A DNA stretch of 5,905 bases from Verrucomicrobiota bacterium (GCA_023428335.1 JAEYYS010000502.1:1-5905), one strand, 5' to 3'. Positions 1 through 5,854 are shown, counted from the stretch's first letter. Made by a program: numbers and translations. The notes: a model not told the origin generated them from the letters alone.

Positions 1-15
1 GGTTAACTCCGCGCC

Positions 16-444
16 ATGGTTTTCCCTCTCCGCTCCCCCCGCGATACCGTCGGCGGCATCATGGTCTTCGGGCGCATCCTCGACAAGATTCGCCTGCACG
101 CCCGCGGCGCGCTGCCGGAAGGCTACCACCTCGGCGTCATCGCCGGCAAACGCACCTTTGACGACCGCGTCTGCCGCCTGCTCGGCGTCGACTTCGAGGC
201 GCTCAGCCGCCGCGTCGCCGAGGGCGGCAGCGATGAGGAAATCCTGGAGTGGTGCTTCCAGCACGGCCGCCGGCCCGACGCCGAACAGATCGAGCTATTC
301 AACGGCTTCATGATGAAACGTGGCTGGCGCGATGCCGCCAGCGAGGGCCTGGTGCAGCAGCGCCGCGAGGCCGGTCTCGGCCACCGGGAAGACCTGGTGA
401 CCTTCTTCGACCTCATGGACACCGAGGAAGGCCGCGCCCCCTGA
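16..444 (+). CDS. DUF5069 domain-containing protein
   Basis: This encodes a 142-residue soluble protein that I recognise as the DUF5069 family, whose function is unknown. The family-like features are the N-terminal R-S-P-R-D-T-V-G-G stretch (residues 7–15), then a segment reading LDKIRLHARGALPEGYH (about 22–38), a central F-(D)-x-R-x-C-x-L-L-G-V-D region (about 48–60), and a C-terminal aspartate- and glutamate-rich helix ending FFDLMDTEEG. There is no signal peptide or membrane segment. The start is well fixed: an in-frame TAA lies at 4–6, and the ATG at 61 would remove the conserved SPRDTVGG motif, so ATG 16 is chosen and the gene is complete. No Shine-Dalgarno sequence is visible in the 15 available upstream bases. 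The next gene starts 28 bp downstream on the same strand, so the two may be co-transcribed, but nothing in the sequence links their functions. Confidence 0.85.
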   Translation: MVFPLRSPRDTVGGIMVFGRILDKIRLHARGALPEGYHLGVIAGKRTFDDRVCRLLGVDFEALSRRVAEGGSDEEILEWCFQHGRRPDAEQIELFNGFMMKRGWRDAASEGLVQQRREAGLGHREDLVTFFDLMDTEEGRAP

Positions 445-472
445 GCGCCCCCGCCCCGGACCGCCACGCCCC

Positions 473-2245
473 ATGGAACCCTACCTCGTCATCAGTCTGC
501 TGGCCTGCGCCCTGGCGCTGTTCGCCTCGGAGAAAATCTCCGTCGATCTGGTCACGCTCGGCCTGCTCTCAACCCTGGTGCTGACCGGCATCCTCAGCGT
601 CGAGGAAGCCTTCGCCGGCTACGGCCGCGAAGTCATCGTCATGCTCGGTTCCATCTTTGTGGTCGGCGCCGCCCTGCGCGAAACCGGGGTGCTCGACACC
701 CTCGGCCACCTGCTCGCGCGCATCAGCGGCGGCAGCGTCGGCCGCCTGCAGGCGGGCCTGCTCTTGGGTGCCGGCAGTATCTCCGCCTTCATGAACAACA
801 CGACGGTCGTGGCCATGTTCCTCGGCCCGGTCATCGGTCTGGCGCGGCGCCTGAACCTGTCGCCCTCGCGCCTGCTCATGCCACTGGCCTACGCCTCGAT
901 CCTCGGCGGCACCTGCACCCTCATCGGCACCTCCACCAACGTCGCCGTCAGCGGCGCCTTCAAGGACGCCAACCTGGCCGAGGTCGGCATGTTCGAAACC
1001 GCCCGCGTCGGCCTGCCGATCTGCCTGGCCGGCTTCGCCTACCTGCTGCTCTTCGGCCGCAAACTCATCCCCGTGCGCGACCGCGCCGGCGAGGAGGAGG
1101 GCACAACCAACTTCCGCGAGTACTTCTCCGAAGTCGTCATCCTGCCGGAGTCGCCGATGATCGGCCAGGAGGTCTTCAAATCCGACTTCTCGGTGCTCGG
1201 CTTCATGGTGCTGCAGCTCATGCGCCGCAACGAGGAGATCGATGTCGGCGCCCACACCCGCTTCGAGGAGGGCGACATCGTCCGCGTCGCCGGCAAGGTC
1301 GAGAACCTCATCCGCATCAAGAAGATCGAGGGCCTCGACATCCTCGAAGACGTCTCCCTGCGCAACTCGGGCGTCGACATGAGCGGCGCCAGCGTTGCCG
1401 AAGTCGTGCTCACCCCTCGCTCCAGTCTGATCGGCCGCACCCTGCGCAGCAGCAACTTCCGCCGCCGCTCCGGCCTGTCCGTGCTCGCCCTGCGCCGCGG
1501 CGACCAGTCGATCCGCGACCACCTCGGCGACGTCACCCTGGAACCCGGCGACCTGCTGCTCGTGCAGGGACCGCTGGAGCGCCTGCGCGGCTTCGAGGAG
1601 AACTCCGAAATGGTGGTCATCGGCGAGCACGCCTTCACCCCCGGCGCCCGCAAGCGCGGCATTGCCCTGCTCGCCGGCTTCATCGTCGCCGTCGTCGCCA
1701 GTTCCTTCGAACTGCTGCCGCCGGCCATTGCCTTCCTGCTGGTCGCCCTGCTGGCGCTGGCCACGCGCTGCCTGACCCTGGAGGCCGCCTACGAGAACAT
1801 CGACTGGCGCCTGCTCATCCTCATCGGTGGCATGACCGCCTTCGGCACCGCCATGGCAAAGTCCGGGGCGGCGCGCATGCTCGCCGACCTGCTCACCGGC
1901 CAACTCGCCGCCTACGGCCCGCAGGCAGTGCTGGCGGGTTTCTGCGTGCTGACGGTCTTTCTCACCCAGGGCCTGTCCAATGCGGCCGCCGCCCTCGTGG
2001 TGCTGCCCATCGCCCTCGAATCCGCATCCGCACTCGAGGTCGATCCGCGTGCCTTCGGCATGGGCGTCATGCTCAGCGCCAGCATCTCGGTGCTCACCCC
2101 CTTCGAACCCAGCTGCATCCTCGTCTACGGCCCCGGCAAATACCGCTTCGCCGATTTCATCAAGGTGGGCAGCGGGCTCGTCGCCTGCTCCCTCGTTCTC
2201 ATCGTCACCCTGGTGCCGGTGTTCTGGCCCCTGCGCCTGCCCTGA
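473..2245 (+). CDS. SLC13-family permease with two RCK_C (TrkA-C) domains
   Basis: This is a 590-residue inner-membrane protein of the SLC13/DASS (divalent anion:Na+ symporter) type. Membrane segments are dense at about 1–200 and 393–588. Between them lies a soluble insert with two RCK_C (TrkA-C) domains, at about 213–293 and 305–385; the second has the typical pattern of R-S-x-L-I-G-R-T-L, then L-G-D-V, then L-x-P-G-D-x-L-L-V-Q-G. The N-terminal transport repeat carries an NNT triplet (108–110) followed by GGTCTLIGTSTN (145–156). The C-terminal repeat carries SNA (502–504) followed by TPFEPSCILVYGPGKYRF (542–559). Length and architecture are normal for the TrkA-C-containing branch. Substrate cannot be told; relatives move dicarboxylates, sulfate or other anions. 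The second-repeat motif lacks the Asn seen in the first (see findings). The gene follows the DUF5069 gene by 28 bp and converges with jag. Confidence 0.88.
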   Translation: MEPYLVISLLACALALFASEKISVDLVTLGLLSTLVLTGILSVEEAFAGYGREVIVMLGSIFVVGAALRETGVLDTLGHLLARISGGSVGRLQAGLLLGAGSISAFMNNTTVVAMFLGPVIGLARRLNLSPSRLLMPLAYASILGGTCTLIGTSTNVAVSGAFKDANLAEVGMFETARVGLPICLAGFAYLLLFGRKLIPVRDRAGEEEGTTNFREYFSEVVILPESPMIGQEVFKSDFSVLGFMVLQLMRRNEEIDVGAHTRFEEGDIVRVAGKVENLIRIKKIEGLDILEDVSLRNSGVDMSGASVAEVVLTPRSSLIGRTLRSSNFRRRSGLSVLALRRGDQSIRDHLGDVTLEPGDLLLVQGPLERLRGFEENSEMVVIGEHAFTPGARKRGIALLAGFIVAVVASSFELLPPAIAFLLVALLALATRCLTLEAAYENIDWRLLILIGGMTAFGTAMAKSGAARMLADLLTGQLAAYGPQAVLAGFCVLTVFLTQGLSNAAAALVVLPIALESASALEVDPRAFGMGVMLSASISVLTPFEPSCILVYGPGKYRFADFIKVGSGLVACSLVLIVTLVPVFWPLRLP

Positions 2246-2256
2246 GGCCGGTCAGG
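2241..2256. terminator. Inverted repeat across both convergent stop codons
   Basis: A 5-bp perfect inverted repeat, CCTGA (2241–2245) and TCAGG (2252–2256), flanks the loop GGCCGG. It includes the TGA stop of the permease on the plus strand and the TGA stop of the jag gene on the minus strand. Because the two genes converge with 6 bp between them, a shared bidirectional terminator would be expected about here. The stem is short and no T-tract follows on either side, so it is at best a weak or Rho-assisted site and may be chance. Confidence 0.25.
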
Positions 2257-2704
2257 CGCGCTTCTTCAGCAGGATGCGCTTGAAGCGCGCCTCGCCGTCG
2301 AGGCTGACGCTCATCACCTGCGGATCCTCGGCAAAAACCTGGTGGACCAGCCGGCGGTAGTAACTGTTCATCGGCTCGGTCGTCTGCGACTGGCCGCTCG
2401 AGCGCACCCGCTCGCCCAGTTCACGCGCGTGCTCGACCATCCGGTCCTCCTTCATGCTGCGGAAGTACTCAATGTCGACCCGCACCCGCGGCGCACCCGG
2501 CAGGTGCTTCTGCAGGATGCGGTTCACCAGGTACTGGATGTCTTCCAGAGTGGCACCGCGGCGGCCGATGAGCCGATCCGCATCCTCGGTGTGCAACTGC
2601 AGGGTCGGGCCCTCGGGGCCATCGGTCTCCTCAATGCGGACCGCAAAGCCCAGGTAGCCGAGCATGGTGTCAACGATGTGGCGGGCGTGGGTCAGGGCAT
2701 TCAT
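2252..2704 (-). CDS. jag: KH/R3H single-stranded nucleic-acid-binding protein (Jag/KhpB-like)
   Basis: This encodes a 150-residue cytosolic protein of the Jag/KhpB (SpoIIIJ-associated) family. It has a KH domain at about 33–80 with the RNA-binding GXXG loop present as GRRG (47–50), preceded by the usual DADRLI. An R3H domain lies at about 90–148 with its R-xxx-H signature at Arg117 and His121. The N-terminal Jag-N domain of Firmicutes members is absent, which fits the short form found in Gram-negatives. The family is a likely RNA-binding regulator, and the gene is commonly found just after yidC, as here. It is the last gene of the minus-strand cluster, but a 188-bp palindrome-rich gap separates it from yidC, so it may be expressed partly independently. 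The ATG at 2704 gives the expected N-terminus; no Shine-Dalgarno motif precedes it. The symbol khpB would serve equally well. Confidence 0.9.
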   Translation of the reverse strand: MNALTHARHIVDTMLGYLGFAVRIEETDGPEGPTLQLHTEDADRLIGRRGATLEDIQYLVNRILQKHLPGAPRVRVDIEYFRSMKEDRMVEHARELGERVRSSGQSQTTEPMNSYYRRLVHQVFAEDPQVMSVSLDGEARFKRILLKKRA

Positions 2705-2724
2705 GGCGCGTGTCGGGAGGACCC

Positions 2725-2753
2725 ACGTTAAAAAGGCCCGCCCACAATCTCAA
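2725..2753 (-). promoter_or_regulatory. Weak candidate promoter for jag
   Basis: On the minus strand TTGAGA (2753–2748; one mismatch from TTGACA) is followed after 17 nt by TAACGT (2730–2725; three of six matches to TATAAT). Transcription would start about 2718, giving a very short leader of roughly 14 nt before the jag ATG at 2704. It overlaps the terminator-like structure described at 2730–2792, so jag could be restarted just after yidC transcription stops. The -10 is poor; treat as a possibility only. Confidence 0.22.
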
Positions 2754-2792
2754 CGAAAACCGTGCCACCGCACGCGAAGATCGCGGCGGGCC
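2730..2792 (-). terminator. Structured terminator-like element between yidC and jag
   Basis: Read on the minus strand, GGCCCGCC (2792–2785) pairs perfectly with GGCGGGCC (2742–2735), and the second arm runs straight into five T residues (2734–2730). The 42-nt interior can form two small hairpins: GCGA/TCGC (2784–2781 with 2777–2774) and GTGC/GCAC (2773–2770 with 2765–2762). A GC-rich closing stem followed immediately by a U-run is the layout of an intrinsic terminator, but the large branched loop is unusual. It could end most yidC transcripts, act as an attenuator in front of jag, or be the 3' end of a small RNA made from the intergenic region. Confidence 0.4.
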
Positions 2793-2795
2793 AAC

Positions 2796-2885
2796 GGCAT
2801 GTGGCCGCGGCTTCAGCCGCAGGAGGAGCGCGAGTGTGTCGAAGCGCCCTCGCTTTGAGAGGCACCCTGAGCCGGGAGGAATGCC
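2796..2885. repeat. Palindrome-rich intergenic element after yidC
   Basis: This stretch is bounded by the inverted pair GGCAT (2796–2800) and ATGCC (2881–2885). Inside are a perfect hairpin GCGGC-TTCA-GCCGC (2807–2820), a second stem GCGAG/CTCGC (2830–2834 with 2849–2853), and a third possible stem GGCA/TGCC (2861–2864 with 2882–2885, an alternative to the outer pair) enclosing CCC/GGG. It lies wholly in the gap between the yidC stop and the terminator-like structure before jag. The density of short inverted repeats resembles REP-type dispersed elements, but with a single copy in view that cannot be shown. It could also simply shape the 3' end of yidC mRNA. Confidence 0.35.
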
Positions 2886-2892
2886 CCAGAAA

Positions 2893-4716
2893 CTAGCCCC
2901 CGAGCTTCGGCGGCTTGTGGCCCTTCTTCTTGTCCTTGTTGCCCGGGTTCATCGGGTTGAAGAAGGGGTTCTGCGGCGCCGGGCCCTTGGGCAGGCGCTC
3001 GACCTTCTCCAGCACCGGATCCTTCATGTACATGCGCATGATCCAGCTCTGGAAGATCGCGAAGACGTTCTGGGTCGACCAGTAGAGCGACAGCGCCGCG
3101 GCGAAGTTGTAGCAGATGAACAGGAAGAAGAAGGGCATGATGGCGAACATCATTTTCTGGGTCTTGTCGACCGTCGCCGGCTGCGGCGTCAGCTTCATCT
3201 GCAGGATCATCGTCAGGCCCATGATCAGCGGCAGCGGGTTGATGTCGAAATCGTTGCCCATCAGCGGCAGTTGGAAGGGGAAGACCAGGGTGTGGACGGT
3301 GTCGGCGATCGACAGGTCCTTCACCCACAGGAAGGGCTGGCCGCGCAGTTCGGCGGCGTTCTGCAGGACGCTGTAGAAGGCGAAGAAGATGGGGATCTGC
3401 AGCAGCATCGGCAGGCAGCCGCCGAGCGGGTTGACGCCGTAGTCCTTGTACAGCTTCATCACCTCCATCTGCTGCTTCTGCGGCTCATCCTTGAACTTCT
3501 CCTGCAGTTCCTTCATTTTCGGCGCCAGCAGGGCCATGCGCTTCATCGAATACTGGGCCTTCGACTGCAGCGGCCAGAGCAGGGTGCGGATGACGATGGT
3601 CAGCAGGATGATGGCGATGCCCCAGTTGCCGCTCAGGTCGTGCATCCAGCGCATGACGTTGGTCAGCCCCTTGCTGATCAGGCCGAACATGCCGTAGAAC
3701 ATGATGAACTCGCGCTGGCCGCCGAGTTCCTTGAGCCGGTGGTACTCCTTCGGCCCCATGTAGATCTCGTACTCCTCGGCCTGGCTGGCCCCGGGGGCCA
3801 GTTCAACCGGCGGCAGGCTGACCGCGGCCTGCATGGCCCAGTCCGTGCGACCGGCCTCCTCGTCCTTGTACTTGTCGTTCGAGTGATCGACCAGGAAACG
3901 CGAGGCCCAAATCTTGCCCATCTTTTCCGGCCGGCCTTCGCGACTGACCATCGTCGCGTAGAACCGGCTCATGACACCGGCGTAGCGCAGGCGCGCGTGG
4001 CTGGCCCGGTACTCGGTCTTCTCATTCGAGAACATGCCGCCGCCGAACCAATTGGCGTCCTTGTGGTCGGCGTCGCCCCCGTCGTTCCAAAACACGCTTG
4101 GCTTCAGCGGTTCATCGGGTGCCATCGAGGCGGCCGTGCCGGCGAAGAGGTGGTACTCCTCCGAACGATGCGCCGCGGTGCCGGTGTTGGTCAGGGTGAC
4201 CGTCAAACGCAGCAGGTGCGGGTCGGCGGCCTTGTCGGTGCCGAAGGCATACGCCTTGCGCACCGCAATGCCATCGGCGGTGACGCCCTCAAAGGTGACG
4301 CCGTTCGCGCTTTTCTCCGTGATCCGGTAGGCAACGGCATCCAGTCCGGCCGCCTCGCGGCGCAGGGCGCCGACCGGTTCCTTGCCGTGGCCGTTGAGGG
4401 TGATCTGGTCGCTGCCGCCAAGCACGGTCTTCTCGACACCGCCGCCGCGGGTGGTGAAGTGCCAGACCACGCTGCCCTTCTCGATGACGTGACGTTCTTC
4501 GGGAGTGGCCTGCGCTGCCGCCGCAGCGGCCGGAGCCACGGTGGCGGCAGGCGTTGCGGCAGCGCTTTCAGAGGCGGTCGCCGGCGCCACGGCGGCCGGC
4601 TTGGGAGCCGCGGCCTTCTGGGCGGCGAGCGCCTGCTGGTTTTGCACGGCGAACCAGTAGTTCACGGCCATGCCAACGGCGCAGAGGGTGATGACAAACC
4701 AGGCTTTGCGGTCCAT
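2893..4716 (-). CDS. yidC: Membrane protein insertase YidC
   Basis: This encodes a 607-residue inner-membrane insertase of the YidC/Oxa1/Alb3 family, which inserts membrane proteins alone or with SecYEG. An N-terminal membrane anchor (about 6–22) is followed by an Ala/Pro-rich linker (about 29–70) and the large periplasmic P1 domain (about 70–315) found in diderm bacteria. The conserved insertase core follows: membrane segment 357–375 containing the hydrophilic-groove arginine Arg367 (I-V-I-R-T), the coiled cytoplasmic hairpin with SKAQYSMKRM (375–384), then NPLGGCLPMLLQIPIFFAFYSVL (419–441), and further membrane segments at about 485–500, 513–530 and 533–550. The tail ends in a lysine-rich stretch (584–604) that could touch the ribosome. 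Length is slightly above the E. coli protein (about 548). It starts 18 bp after the yidD stop, implying co-transcription. No Shine-Dalgarno motif is visible. Confidence 0.97.
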   Translation of the reverse strand: MDRKAWFVITLCAVGMAVNYWFAVQNQQALAAQKAAAPKPAAVAPATASESAAATPAATVAPAAAAAAQATPEERHVIEKGSVVWHFTTRGGGVEKTVLGGSDQITLNGHGKEPVGALRREAAGLDAVAYRITEKSANGVTFEGVTADGIAVRKAYAFGTDKAADPHLLRLTVTLTNTGTAAHRSEEYHLFAGTAASMAPDEPLKPSVFWNDGGDADHKDANWFGGGMFSNEKTEYRASHARLRYAGVMSRFYATMVSREGRPEKMGKIWASRFLVDHSNDKYKDEEAGRTDWAMQAAVSLPPVELAPGASQAEEYEIYMGPKEYHRLKELGGQREFIMFYGMFGLISKGLTNVMRWMHDLSGNWGIAIILLTIVIRTLLWPLQSKAQYSMKRMALLAPKMKELQEKFKDEPQKQQMEVMKLYKDYGVNPLGGCLPMLLQIPIFFAFYSVLQNAAELRGQPFLWVKDLSIADTVHTLVFPFQLPLMGNDFDINPLPLIMGLTMILQMKLTPQPATVDKTQKMMFAIMPFFFLFICYNFAAALSLYWSTQNVFAIFQSWIMRMYMKDPVLEKVERLPKGPAPQNPFFNPMNPGNKDKKKGHKPPKLGG

Positions 4717-4734
4717 GAGGGAAAGGGTCAGAAA

Positions 4735-4986
4735 TTAATGCGGGTGATGCCCCGGGCAGCCGGGGACGGGATCATGCCCCTGCCCGCCCCAGGGATTGCA
4801 GCGGGCAAGGCGACGCAGGCCGAGCCAGCCGCCGCGCAGGATACCGTGGGTTTCGACCGCCTGCAGGAAGTACTCGGAGCAGGTCGGCGTGAAGCGACAG
4901 CCGGCAGCGGGGCCGGCGAGAAAGTGCAGCACCGGGGAGATCAACAACTGATAGCCCCGGATGAGAACGCGCACGAGGAGTTTCAT
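4735..4986 (-). CDS. yidD: Membrane protein insertion efficiency factor YidD
   Basis: This is an 83-residue YidD family (formerly DUF37) protein, a small membrane-associated factor that helps YidC-dependent insertion. The family pattern is complete: an amphipathic N-terminal helix with L-I-R-G-Y-Q-L-L-I-S-P (8–18), then C-R-F-T-P-T-C-S-E-Y (30–39; Cys30 and Cys36), A-V-E-T-H-G (43–48), the R-R-L-x-R-C-N-P-W-G-G stretch (58–68, Cys63), and H-D-P-V-P (71–75). The last residues, GCPGHHPH, form a short His-rich tail that adds a fourth cysteine. The start ATG (4986–4984) overlaps the rnpA stop TGA as ATGA, so translation is probably coupled to rnpA. yidC follows 18 bp downstream. Confidence 0.95.
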   Translation of the reverse strand: MKLLVRVLIRGYQLLISPVLHFLAGPAAGCRFTPTCSEYFLQAVETHGILRGGWLGLRRLARCNPWGGQGHDPVPGCPGHHPH

Positions 4987-5342
4987 GGTCGCGGCTCGGG
5001 CGCCAGCAGGCCGGCTCGGCGGGCGAGGCGCAGCCAGTCCTGCTCGAGTTCGGCATAGGGCGCGCCAGGCGCGCGCCAGCGGGCGATGGTGACGAAGGCA
5101 TGGCCCGGAAGGATCCGCGGCCGGGCTGCGCGGATGATTTCGCGCATCTGCCGTCGGAGACGGTTGCGCTGCACGGCATTGCCCAGCCTTTTGCCTGTGA
5201 CCAGGCCGAAGCGGAAGTCGGCAAGGCTGTCATCACGCAGCAGGCCCAGGATAAAAAAGCGGCCCGCCTGACAGCTGCCCTCCTTTTTGATGCGCGCAAA
5301 ATCGCGCGACTCCTTCACACGAAGGCGGGAGGGCAGGCGCAT
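4983..5342 (-). CDS. rnpA: Ribonuclease P protein component
   Basis: This encodes the 119-residue protein subunit of RNase P, which binds the catalytic RNA and improves recognition of precursor tRNAs for 5'-leader removal. Visible family features are the N-terminal R-L-R-V-K-E-S-R-D-F (6–15), an aromatic FRFGLVTGKRLGNAV strand–helix region (43–57), and the basic RNR motif R-N-R-L-R-R-Q-M-R-E (59–68). Length is normal for the family. The ATG at 5342 is chosen because it places the conserved start region correctly and has a GAGG 6 nt upstream, the only Shine-Dalgarno-like site among the genes here. The same frame stays open upstream to an ATG at 5603, across rpmH; see findings. It lies 17 bp after the rpmH stop and overlaps yidD by ATGA. 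Confidence 0.95.
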   Translation of the reverse strand: MRLPSRLRVKESRDFARIKKEGSCQAGRFFILGLLRDDSLADFRFGLVTGKRLGNAVQRNRLRRQMREIIRAARPRILPGHAFVTIARWRAPGAPYAELEQDWLRLARRAGLLAPEPRP

Positions 5343-5359
5343 GGCGGGCCTCGGCGCAC

Positions 5360-5542
5360 TCAGGCGTGCTGCTGCACGTGGCGCTTGTAGTGGATCTCCA
5401 CACCCACCGGCATGAGGCGCTTGCGGCCGCGGGCGCGGCGGCGACGGATGATGTCGCGACCGTTCGGGGTCTTCATGCGGGCACGGAAACCGAACTGGCG
5501 CTTCCGGGTGCGTTTCGATGGCTGGTAAGTCCTCTTGGGCAT
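5360..5542 (-). CDS. rpmH: 50S ribosomal protein L34, C-terminally extended
   Basis: This encodes L34 (bL34), a tiny basic large-subunit ribosomal protein. Residues 1–43 match the family closely: MPKRTYQPSKRTRKRQFGF, then R-A-R-M, then a-G-R-(D)-I-I-R-R-R-R-A-R-G-R-K-R-L. Typical bacterial L34 is about 44–47 residues and ends just after GRKRL. This protein continues for about 15 more residues with VGVEIHYKRHVQQHA, giving 60 in all. It is the first gene of the rpmH–rnpA–yidD–yidC run and lies about 80 nt downstream of a promoter with a consensus -35. No Shine-Dalgarno motif is seen before the ATG; the leader there is C-rich. rnpA starts 17 bp after its stop. Confidence 0.96.
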   Translation of the reverse strand: MPKRTYQPSKRTRKRQFGFRARMKTPNGRDIIRRRRARGRKRLMPVGVEIHYKRHVQQHA

Positions 5543-5621
5543 AAAAGGTGGGGTGGGTGATGGCTTGCGTCACGTCCCCGGGCGAAGCGGCCACAGGGAC
5601 CATTCCGGCAAGGGGGCGGGC

Positions 5622-5649
5622 AGACTACCCGCACCCGGGGTTTTGTCAA
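5622..5649 (-). promoter_or_regulatory. Probable promoter of the rpmH–rnpA–yidD–yidC operon
   Basis: On the minus strand a perfect TTGACA (5649–5644) is followed by a 16-nt spacer and TAGTCT (5627–5622; three of six matches to TATAAT). Start of transcription would be near 5615, giving a leader of about 70 nt before the rpmH ATG at 5542. A strong housekeeping promoter is expected before a ribosomal protein gene, and this is the only consensus -35 in the region. The -10 is imperfect, which the -35 may compensate. Confidence 0.5.
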
Positions 5650-5670
5650 ATGCAGTTCTGAAAAGGGAAT

Positions 5671-5699
5671 CGAGCGGCGTTCAGGCGCTGCCTGGCTCG
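5671..5699 (-). terminator. Hairpin upstream of the rpmH promoter, possible terminator
   Basis: Two nested perfect stems are seen: CGAGC/GCTCG (5671–5675 with 5695–5699) and CAGGC/GCCTG (5682–5686 with 5690–5694), with a GCT loop and a one-sided 6-nt bulge (5676–5681). Read on the minus strand the structure is followed by ATTCCCTTTTC, a loose pyrimidine-rich tail. It ends 21 bases before the rpmH -35, a sensible place to stop transcription of a gene lying beyond the right edge. The tail is not a clean T-run, so this is tentative. Confidence 0.3.
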
Positions 5700-5773
5700 G
5701 GGGAATCGGACTGGTCTGACTTGTCCAGGACGCCAGCAGGCTGGCGTGCCATTCGAAGCCGGGCGTGTGCAGA

Positions 5774-5842
5774 TCCGCCCTTCCTTCGCTCGTTGAGCTT
5801 CGGAGGGCATTCTTCGCCGCTGAGACGGCGAAGAATGGCGGA
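5774..5842. repeat. Compact double-hairpin palindromic element
   Basis: The ends pair as TCCG (5774–5777) with CGGA (5839–5842), extendable to TCCGCC/GGCGGA. Between them two hairpins sit back to back. The first (5778–5807) is imperfect, CCC..CC..GCTC with loop GTT against GAGC..GG.GGG. The second (5808–5837) is a perfect 12-bp stem, CATTCTTCGCCG and its complement, with loop CTGAGA. Nearly every base is accounted for by pairing, giving a three-way-junction shape. One edge overlaps a tRNA-like 3' end. This layout fits a REP-like or other small dispersed mobile unit, though copy number cannot be judged from this window. Confidence 0.5.
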
Positions 5843-5854
5843 CAGAGAGGGATT
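5836..5854 (-). other. Sequence matching the 3' end of a serine tRNA
   Basis: On the minus strand the 19 nt AATCCCTCTCTGTCCGCCA read as the last part of a tRNA: end of the T-loop (AAT), 3' strand of the T-stem (CCCTC), 3' strand of the acceptor stem (TCTGTCC), discriminator G and CCA. A G discriminator with this acceptor sequence is typical of serine tRNAs, whose 5' end would read GGACAGA. The rest of a tRNA is missing: the bases 5' of it (GAAGGAA) do not complete the T-stem or give GTTC. It is therefore a fragment, as left by integration at a tRNA 3' end or carried inside a repeat. Confidence 0.45.

Noticed and set aside
569..1903. A 444-codon open frame on the minus strand opposite the permease
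   Set aside because: It is Ala/Gly/Asp/Gln-rich with no family resemblance and mirrors the GC-biased codons of the real gene.
2705..2892. CRISPR array or tandem repeat in the yidC–jag gap
   Set aside because: The repeats are short inverted pairs of differing sequence; there are no regularly spaced direct repeats.
2710..5058. A 782-codon open frame on the plus strand opposite yidC, yidD and part of rnpA
   Set aside because: It is antisense to clearly conserved genes, its translation is His/Gln/Val/Leu-rich low-complexity sequence with no recognisable domain, and long antisense frames are expected where third codon positions are mostly G or C.
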